From Planococcus halocryophilus (GTDB taxonomy: Bacteria; Bacillota; Bacilli; Bacillales_A; Planococcaceae), in NCBI RefSeq assembly GCF_022489025.1, contig NZ_JAKVTG010000023.1, positions 1 through 33,597 on the forward strand: a stretch of DNA of 33,597 bases, in the 5' to 3' direction. Within the stretch, counting starts at the first letter, position 1, and every line of letters starts with the position of its first letter. Positions 28,091-33,597 of the stretch are shown piece by piece. Below the pieces are notes generated by a model that saw nothing but the letters and a program-made list of their open reading frames with translations, ran no database searches and was not told where the DNA came from. A program made the position numbers and the translations under genes.

Positions 28091-30214
28091 CTATTCTTCG
28101 TCTTCCGCTACTCGGTAAGCTCGACGAAACAACTCCATTTGACTGTCTAAAACGGGTTCATCATCTTTACGCGGTACATAATCATAAACTCCAGCAGCAT
28201 CTTGCTCTCTCGCTTTAACATTGTCCATAAGTCCCAACTCCAAAATGGTTTGGACTTGGTCTTTGATTTTTTCATCGATAATCGGAAATAAAATTTCGAT
28301 GCGGTTGTTCAAGTTCCTCGTCATCATATCTGCTGACGATAAAAACAATTTTTCTTTGCCGTTCTGATTAAAGAAATAGACGCGGCTATGTTCTAATAGG
28401 CTACCAACAATACTTCGTACTCGAATATTTTCACTTACTCCTGGTATGCCCGGTCGTAAACAACAAATTCCCCTAACGATTAATTCCACTTTTACTCCTG
28501 CATTCGATGCTTCGTATAATTTCATAATAATGACCTTATCTGTTAATGAGTTCATTTTCGCAACAATCCGGCCATTGCCGTTTTTTTTCTGATAACGAAT
28601 TTCAGCATCGATCAACTCAATAATATCGGTTCGAATCGTAAAAGGCGCTACCGATAAGTAATGGAATTCGGGTTTTTCCGTATAGCCGCTCAAATAATTG
28701 AAAAAATTAGTCGCATCGATTCCAAATTGCCTCTTTGATGTAAATAGACTCATATCGGTATAAATTTTTGCAGTTTGATCGTTGTAATTACCGGTACCTA
28801 AATGAACGAACCGTTCGATTTTATCTTCTTTTTTACGGACGACGAGCGTAATCTTACTATGTGTTTTCAAATGCGTCATGCCATAAATAACATGACAACC
28901 CGCTTTTTCTAACTCTTTCGCCCAGTGAACATTGTTTTCTTCATCAAAACGAGCTTTTAATTCAACGAGCACCGTAACTTGCTTGCCGTTTTCTGCCGCT
29001 CTTTTTAATGCTTTAATCACCGGAGAATCTCCACTAACTCGGTATAAGGTCTGCTTAATCGCTAGAACATCTCGGTCATCTGCAGCTTCTGATATAAATT
29101 GGACAACAGGCTCAAACGATTCATACGGATGATGCAAAAAGACATCTTGCTCACTGACTTTCTGAAAGATTTGCTTGCCTGTCTCCATACTCGCAGGTAA
29201 TTGAGACACTTTTCCTTCAAAGACCAAATGTTCCCAAACAGGCGCCATTTTTTTATAAAAATTGAAAAATGCCGTTAAATCCAAAAATCCTTCAATTACG
29301 TAGACATCTTTTTTATGAACTTCTAGTTCATCCGTCAAATAATCCAAAATATCCAAATCAAATTCAGGCTGTTGAATTTCTAATCGGACTGCAGCTCCCC
29401 ATTTCCGTTTACGAAGCTCTTCTTCAATTTCCTTTAGTAAGTCGCGCGCGCCTTCTTCATGTATAGTCATGTCCGCGTTGCGTGTAATGCGGAACACAGA
29501 AACCGAAGTGACTTGAAAACCATGAAATAACTTATAGATAAAGAAACTAATCACGTCTTCTAATAGCACTAATTTATGATTGTTTTTCTCTGGCTCAATT
29601 CGAACAAAACGTTCCAACACTGCAGGCACTTGAACAATAGCGATTTTCTGCCCTTCTTCGTCTTGTTTTTTTTCCGTTTCCAATTTCACAGCTAAATTGA
29701 TGCTTTTATTGAGCAACATCGGAAAAGTTCGGTATGCGTCGATCGCCATAGGCGTCAGTACCGGAAAAATATAATCTTCAAAATATACTTCCATCCCTTT
29801 TACTTGTTCAGCATCTAAATCTTTCATTTTCAAAAACTCGACATGTTCTTTTTGAAGCTTTGGTAGCAATGTATTCTGCAATGTATCGTATTGTAAATCT
29901 ACAAGTTGATGGGTTTTCATCGCGATCTCATGTAACTGCTGCTTTGGTGTCATTCCTGCTTTGTTTTCAGGTTTCGCAAATCCAACTTTTACTTGATCTT
30001 GCAGCCCAGCTACACGAACCATAAAAAACTCGTCTAAATTCGAACTGAAAATCGCCAAAAACTTTAACCGTTCCAGTAAAGGATTTTTTTTATCAAGTGC
30101 TTCTTGCAGAACGCGTTCGTTAAAAGCGAGCCAGCTCAATTCACGGTTATTATAATAAGCAGGATTTTTGAGTTCCAAGTTCTTCTTTTTCCCTGACTCC
30201 ACTGCCGACACCAC
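28091..30214 (-). CDS. ppk: Polyphosphate kinase 1
   Basis: Reversibly polymerises the gamma-phosphate of ATP into polyphosphate. The protein has the four PPK1 parts: N-terminal helical domain (YYNNRELSWLAFNERVL), head domain, and two phospholipase-D-like C-terminal domains. The phosphorylated His lies in HLKTHSKITLV (about residue 452) and the second conserved His in LLEHSRVYFF (about residue 609); FVHLGTGNYND is also conserved. The full length is 707 residues from the GTG at 30214. In-frame GTG codons at 30211 and 30202 are alternatives, the last being best spaced from AAAAGG. It follows ppx by about 25 bases, forming ppx-ppk. Confidence 0.95.
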   Translation of the reverse strand: MVSAVESGKKKNLELKNPAYYNNRELSWLAFNERVLQEALDKKNPLLERLKFLAIFSSNLDEFFMVRVAGLQDQVKVGFAKPENKAGMTPKQQLHEIAMKTHQLVDLQYDTLQNTLLPKLQKEHVEFLKMKDLDAEQVKGMEVYFEDYIFPVLTPMAIDAYRTFPMLLNKSINLAVKLETEKKQDEEGQKIAIVQVPAVLERFVRIEPEKNNHKLVLLEDVISFFIYKLFHGFQVTSVSVFRITRNADMTIHEEGARDLLKEIEEELRKRKWGAAVRLEIQQPEFDLDILDYLTDELEVHKKDVYVIEGFLDLTAFFNFYKKMAPVWEHLVFEGKVSQLPASMETGKQIFQKVSEQDVFLHHPYESFEPVVQFISEAADDRDVLAIKQTLYRVSGDSPVIKALKRAAENGKQVTVLVELKARFDEENNVHWAKELEKAGCHVIYGMTHLKTHSKITLVVRKKEDKIERFVHLGTGNYNDQTAKIYTDMSLFTSKRQFGIDATNFFNYLSGYTEKPEFHYLSVAPFTIRTDIIELIDAEIRYQKKNGNGRIVAKMNSLTDKVIIMKLYEASNAGVKVELIVRGICCLRPGIPGVSENIRVRSIVGSLLEHSRVYFFNQNGKEKLFLSSADMMTRNLNNRIEILFPIIDEKIKDQVQTILELGLMDNVKAREQDAAGVYDYVPRKDDEPVLDSQMELFRRAYRVAEDEE

Positions 30215-30239
30215 CTTTTACTTGGTTTTTAGCAATTGA

Positions 30240-31766
30240 TTATTTATAAAATTTAAATTCCACTGTTTGCTTTAGCTGTTTTTCCAAATGTTTTTTCTGT
30301 TTTTCCACTTGGTATTGCTCAGGCTTCCAGTCTTCGCGACATTGAACCGAAAAAACCAACACATCCTCTTGTTGCTCGAGCTCGATCTTTTCAACTATAT
30401 CTCGTTTTGTCGCATTTAAACTATAAGCCATTTTAATAATCGCTCCGAGTAAAGTATATTTTGCTAACTCGTCTTTAGTAAACCACTTTTCATAAAGTGC
30501 GACATTTCGTTTGAAAATCCCTCTGTTTTTAAATGAAGCCATCAACGCAATAATGACGCGTTCTTTATGCAGCAAACCGTCTATCGTTCGATTGCTTAAT
30601 AAGTAAAACGTATGTTGATGACTAGATTCTGAATCGATATAACTGCCTAAATTATATAGAGCACTACTCAGTTTTAATCGTTTATAATCTTGTTCTTCCA
30701 AAGACAATAAATCAATGGCTTCTAAAGCATTTGAAATGAGCAAAGCGCTATTTGTAACATGGAATGCATGAGTTAAATTAATATCATAATCGATGGCTAA
30801 CTCATGAAAGCTTTCTTCTATAACATTGGGGAATACGGCCAAATCAAAGCTTTTCGTCATCTCTTCGTAAAAAACGCCATCCCGTAAGCCTTTTCTACTG
30901 AGCGCAAACTGTTTTGTATCAATAATCTCCATCAAATAACGAAACACTTCAACAGCAGGGATAATGATGTCAGCACGGTCTTTTGATAAACCTTCTAACC
31001 CTTGAAGCTCTGAAAAATCTTGAGAATTCAATAAGTCATACACTTCCTCTACATCGTCTTTGTTCATCATATATTGATGCACACCGGAAAAAGGATATTC
31101 AATATACTCTTGATGAATTTGAGCCATGTTTCGCGCACTTCCTCCAATACCAATTAACGGCAAGCGTTTATCCGCTAACCACTCTAACTGATCAAACTGT
31201 TCTCTTAAAAAACTCCGCAGCTCACGCATTTCTCCTTTTTTCGGCGTATCTTCTTGGATAAACTGCTCTTTTAAAGACAACACACCAAATGGAAAACTAT
31301 AAAAGTAGATAAGCTGACGATCTTTAAAATAGGTGATTTCCGTACTCCCTCCACCAATATCCACGGTAATACCACTGGTGAACGGTGTTGAATTAACTAC
31401 TGCGAGGTATCCATAATGTGCTTCTTCGTATTCTGATAAGATACGGATAGAAAAATCGGTTTCATCCGCTACAGTTGTTAAAATAGCAGCTTGATTTTCT
31501 GCTTGGCGTACTGCAGCAGTAGCAACGCATTTAATAGACTTTAATTGATGATGACGAGTGACTTCTTGAAAGCTCTTCAATGTCTTCACTAATATATCGA
31601 TACCTTCTTGTTCTAGAACATTGTTCTCATTTAAATAACTTCGAAGTCGAGCCACTGCTTTAACATTTTCACTTTCAGTAAAGCGCCCACTTTTGTCCCG
31701 TGTATAAATGACAAGTCGAATGGTATTCGAACCAATATCAATGATTGCATACTTTTCTTGTTCCAT
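30240..31766 (-). CDS. ppx: Exopolyphosphatase / guanosine pentaphosphate phosphohydrolase family (Ppx)
   Basis: Releases phosphate from polyphosphate ends, opposing ppk. The ASKHA (actin-like) domain begins KYAIIDIGSNTIRLVIYTRD and has the second phosphate motif TVDIGGGSTEITYF (about residues 137-150). The C-terminal part (about 310-508) is an HD-like helical region typical of the two-domain Ppx/GppA proteins. The length is 508 residues. The ATG at 31766 follows GGATGAGGGGG. It lies 42 bases after the speA-like gene, with no terminator seen between, so read-through is possible. A TATACT in the gap could be a -10, but no -35 was found. Confidence 0.92.
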   Translation of the reverse strand: MEQEKYAIIDIGSNTIRLVIYTRDKSGRFTESENVKAVARLRSYLNENNVLEQEGIDILVKTLKSFQEVTRHHQLKSIKCVATAAVRQAENQAAILTTVADETDFSIRILSEYEEAHYGYLAVVNSTPFTSGITVDIGGGSTEITYFKDRQLIYFYSFPFGVLSLKEQFIQEDTPKKGEMRELRSFLREQFDQLEWLADKRLPLIGIGGSARNMAQIHQEYIEYPFSGVHQYMMNKDDVEEVYDLLNSQDFSELQGLEGLSKDRADIIIPAVEVFRYLMEIIDTKQFALSRKGLRDGVFYEEMTKSFDLAVFPNVIEESFHELAIDYDINLTHAFHVTNSALLISNALEAIDLLSLEEQDYKRLKLSSALYNLGSYIDSESSHQHTFYLLSNRTIDGLLHKERVIIALMASFKNRGIFKRNVALYEKWFTKDELAKYTLLGAIIKMAYSLNATKRDIVEKIELEQQEDVLVFSVQCREDWKPEQYQVEKQKKHLEKQLKQTVEFKFYK

Positions 31767-31808
31767 GAAAATACCCCCTCATCCTAGTCGATGCTTTAGT
31801 ATACCCTT

Positions 31809-33251
31809 TTATACTTTGCTTACTACCTCAGTATCTTGCATAAGAACTGGCAATTGCTTAGACGCCAAACGATGATCACCTTGGATCTGTGCATTTGCTG
31901 CAAGATGATTCATCAATTCTTCAACTTTAAGCATAGTCCATTTTTCACCCGCTACAATTAATGGAATACCTGGTGGATAAGGTGTTACCATCCCTGCAGC
32001 AATGCGTCCGATAATTTGTGTATAGGAAACCCATTCTTGATCGGCCAAATCAATTTCCTCAAAAGACAACTCTGGTACTGTCACATCATTTAATGTTTTA
32101 ACTTCCATAGTTGTTTCTTGTCTACTTTCTCCTTCAAGCATGGCTACCGCTTCTTTTAAACGACTGCGAATTTCCGCAAATGGATAAGTATGCCGCTGTT
32201 TTAATAAAGGCAAGATCAGTAATACTTGAAAAGGATCTCCTAATTCTACTTCAATACCAACTTGCTCTAACTTTTCTTTTAGTTGGTAACCACTATGGTG
32301 AGAGACTCGTAACATAATTTTGAGTGGGTCATCTGATTCTACTACGAGTAACTGCGGAATCATTCGTAAGCTACTTAGAAAACGGTCACGCTTTTCATTA
32401 AACGACCGAATATCCGGTGGCGAATAACTTTGCAGATAAGCCCGTGCATCATCTAAAGAAGCTAAGATTAAATACGATGGACTACTCGATTGAAACATTC
32501 GCAAATATTTTTGAATTTTTTTCCCACTCACACGATTGCTGCCCATATGTAAAAATGACCCCATAGTCATAGCTGGCAAGGTTTTATGGGCCGATTGCAC
32601 AACAACATCAGCACCTAACTCTAATGCTGAAACTGGAAACGGCGCACCCGCCTGAAAATGAGCTCCATGTGCTTCATCTACCAAAACCGCGATTTCTTTT
32701 TCATGGCATAAAGAGATAATTTCAGAAAGTTCATCAGAAACAACTCCATAATAATTGGGATAAGTCAGGACGACTGCCTTTGCCTCAGGATATGCCTCGA
32801 TTGCCGCTTTGATTGCTGTTAGCGACACTGCAGCAGCTGTCATGGAATATTCATCCCACCTTGGCGCAACATATACAGGACGCACGTGGGCAAGCTCTAA
32901 TGCATGAAAAATCGACTTATGAGAATTACGCTGAACAATTACCACATCTCCCTCTTTACAAGCAGCATGAATCATTGCCAAATTCCCCACAGTTGAGCCA
33001 TTGACCAGTAAAAAGCTCTCTTTGGCCCCATAAGTCTCCGCCAATAACAGCTGAGCTTCCTGAATTGCACCTTCTGGATAATGAAGATCATCCAACCCTG
33101 TTAATTCTGTTAAATCATACGCGAGTGCGGGATGAATTTCTTTTGGTAACCCTGATAAGATTCCATGCTTATGTCCCGGTACATGAAAAGAAATCGGCTG
33201 TTTTTTTTGAAACTGAATTAAAGCATCTACAATCGGACGTCGTTGCGTCAT
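31809..33251 (-). CDS. PLP-dependent Orn/Lys/Arg decarboxylase family protein (YaaO/SpeA-like)
   Basis: Aspartate-aminotransferase-fold decarboxylase of the Orn/Lys/Arg group, forming polyamine precursors such as agmatine, putrescine or cadaverine. The N-terminus has PISFHVPGHKHG, typical of the family; the Schiff-base Lys is in QSAHKTLPAMTMGSFLH (Lys about 223), preceded by LVDEAHGAHF with the PLP-binding Asp. A C-terminal Orn/Lys/Arg domain covers about 390-470 (ITPYPPGIPL-like MVTPYPPGIPLIVAGE). The length is 480 residues, the short Gram-positive form. The amino acid specificity cannot be read from sequence. In B. subtilis csfB, xpaC and yaaN lie between rRNA and this gene; here none do. 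Confidence 0.9.
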   Translation of the reverse strand: MTQRRPIVDALIQFQKKQPISFHVPGHKHGILSGLPKEIHPALAYDLTELTGLDDLHYPEGAIQEAQLLLAETYGAKESFLLVNGSTVGNLAMIHAACKEGDVVIVQRNSHKSIFHALELAHVRPVYVAPRWDEYSMTAAAVSLTAIKAAIEAYPEAKAVVLTYPNYYGVVSDELSEIISLCHEKEIAVLVDEAHGAHFQAGAPFPVSALELGADVVVQSAHKTLPAMTMGSFLHMGSNRVSGKKIQKYLRMFQSSSPSYLILASLDDARAYLQSYSPPDIRSFNEKRDRFLSSLRMIPQLLVVESDDPLKIMLRVSHHSGYQLKEKLEQVGIEVELGDPFQVLLILPLLKQRHTYPFAEIRSRLKEAVAMLEGESRQETTMEVKTLNDVTVPELSFEEIDLADQEWVSYTQIIGRIAAGMVTPYPPGIPLIVAGEKWTMLKVEELMNHLAANAQIQGDHRLASKQLPVLMQDTEVVSKV

Positions 33252-33284
33252 AAACTTTCATCCTCACATTGATTAATTGACTCT

Positions 33285-33293
33285 ATTATAACA
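33285..33293 (-). promoter_or_regulatory. Extended -10 promoter of the speA-like gene
   Basis: On the minus strand TGTTATAAT, which is an extended -10 (TGnTATAAT), 34 bases before the start codon. The -35 is weak. Confidence 0.55.
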
Positions 33294-33364
33294 ATTCCGT
33301 GTGAAAATCGTGGTTTCGAAACTAAAAGACCAGATTGTTCTTTTTTATTACTTTTCTTTAAACA

Positions 33365-33393
33365 CAAAAAAGCCGTTACCGGAATCGGTAACG
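33365..33393 (-). terminator. rRNA operon terminator
   Basis: Perfect 8-base stem CGTTACCG / CGGTAACG with a 4-base loop, then GGCTTTTTT on the minus strand, 14 bases after the 5S end. Confidence 0.9.
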
Positions 33394-33406
33394 ACTTTCT
33401 TTAAGT

Positions 33407-33523
33407 GCCCAGCGACGTCTTACTCTCACAGGGGGAAACCCCCAACTACCATCAGCGCAAAAGAGCTTAACTGCCGTGTTCGGGATGGGAACGGGTGTGG
33501 CCTCTTTGCCATCATCACTGGAC
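33407..33523 (-). rRNA. rrf: 5S ribosomal RNA
   Basis: A 117-base gene recognised by the conserved core CACACCCGTTCCCATCCCGA, GAACACGGCAGTTAAGCTC and GATGGTAGTTGGGGG. The ends were set from the terminal helix, in which GTCCAGTGAT at the 5' end pairs with GTCGCTGGGC at the 3' end over ten positions, including G-U pairs. It is the last gene of an rRNA operon whose 23S gene lies beyond the right edge. Confidence 0.96.
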
Positions 33524-33597
33524 TATTTAGTTGAGTGCTTGTTCACTCAAAACTGGATAAACGACATTGGAACGTGCAAGTGCTTCGCGTACATTGT
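33524..33597 (-). other. 23S-5S intergenic spacer (partial)
   Basis: Transcribed spacer of the rRNA operon. It contains TTATCCAGTTTTGAGTG and the hairpin TTGAGTG / CACTCAA, of a kind common between 23S and 5S in Bacillales and probably part of the processing signals. The 23S gene itself does not reach into the window. Confidence 0.65.

Overview
The window is a chromosomal segment of a low-to-moderate GC Bacillota (Firmicutes) bacterium, order Bacillales. The proteins match the Bacillus subtilis yaaO-tmk-holB-metS-ksgA-spoVG-prs-mfd-yabO region, in the same order but inverted relative to this numbering. Nearly every gene lies on the minus strand, and abrB is the only plus-strand gene. A 5S rRNA gene at the right edge also reads on the minus strand, so the replication origin is expected beyond the right end. 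The best guess for the lineage is a Planococcaceae organism (Planococcus/Planomicrobium-like). This is an inference from protein flavour and gene content, not a database result.

Layout from right to left, in the direction of transcription: the 23S-5S spacer, 5S rRNA and terminator; speA-like decarboxylase (yaaO), ppx and ppk; tmk; darA; a pair of interchangeable hairpins; holB-ricT-yabA; trmN6-yazA-rsmI; an intergenic repeat; abrB on the plus strand; metS; tatD; yabE; rnmV-rsmA; veg; ispE; purR-ridA; spoVG; glmU-prs; ctc; pth; mfd; a second diverged repeat; yabM-mazG-rqcP; and a surface-anchored SLH/SH3/VanY carboxypeptidase.

The genes are mostly housekeeping: DNA repair and replication control (mfd, holB, yabA, tmk), rRNA maturation and modification (rnmV, rsmA, rsmI), translation (metS, pth, ctc, rqcP), nucleotide and cell wall precursors (prs, purR, glmU, ispE), second-messenger sensing (darA) and polyphosphate metabolism (ppk/ppx).

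The most striking property is what is absent. At the positions where B. subtilis carries sporulation genes (csfB, yabG, sspF, fin, spoVT, and probably yabP/yabQ) there are only short gaps, promoters, repeats or an unrelated gene. Yet the regulatory DNA of the sporulation/stationary-phase network is intact: tandem Spo0A (0A) boxes just downstream of the abrB promoter, a sigma-H-type promoter for spoVG, and a sigma-B-type promoter for ctc. This looks like a lineage that lost spore formation but kept the transition-state and stress circuitry. Other points of interest are a second, inverted pair of perfect 0A boxes between metS and abrB, a possible attenuator made of two interchangeable hairpins in the slot of yaaR before holB, and Bacillaceae-type GC-rich intergenic repeats. 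No phage, IS, CRISPR or clear defence system was seen.
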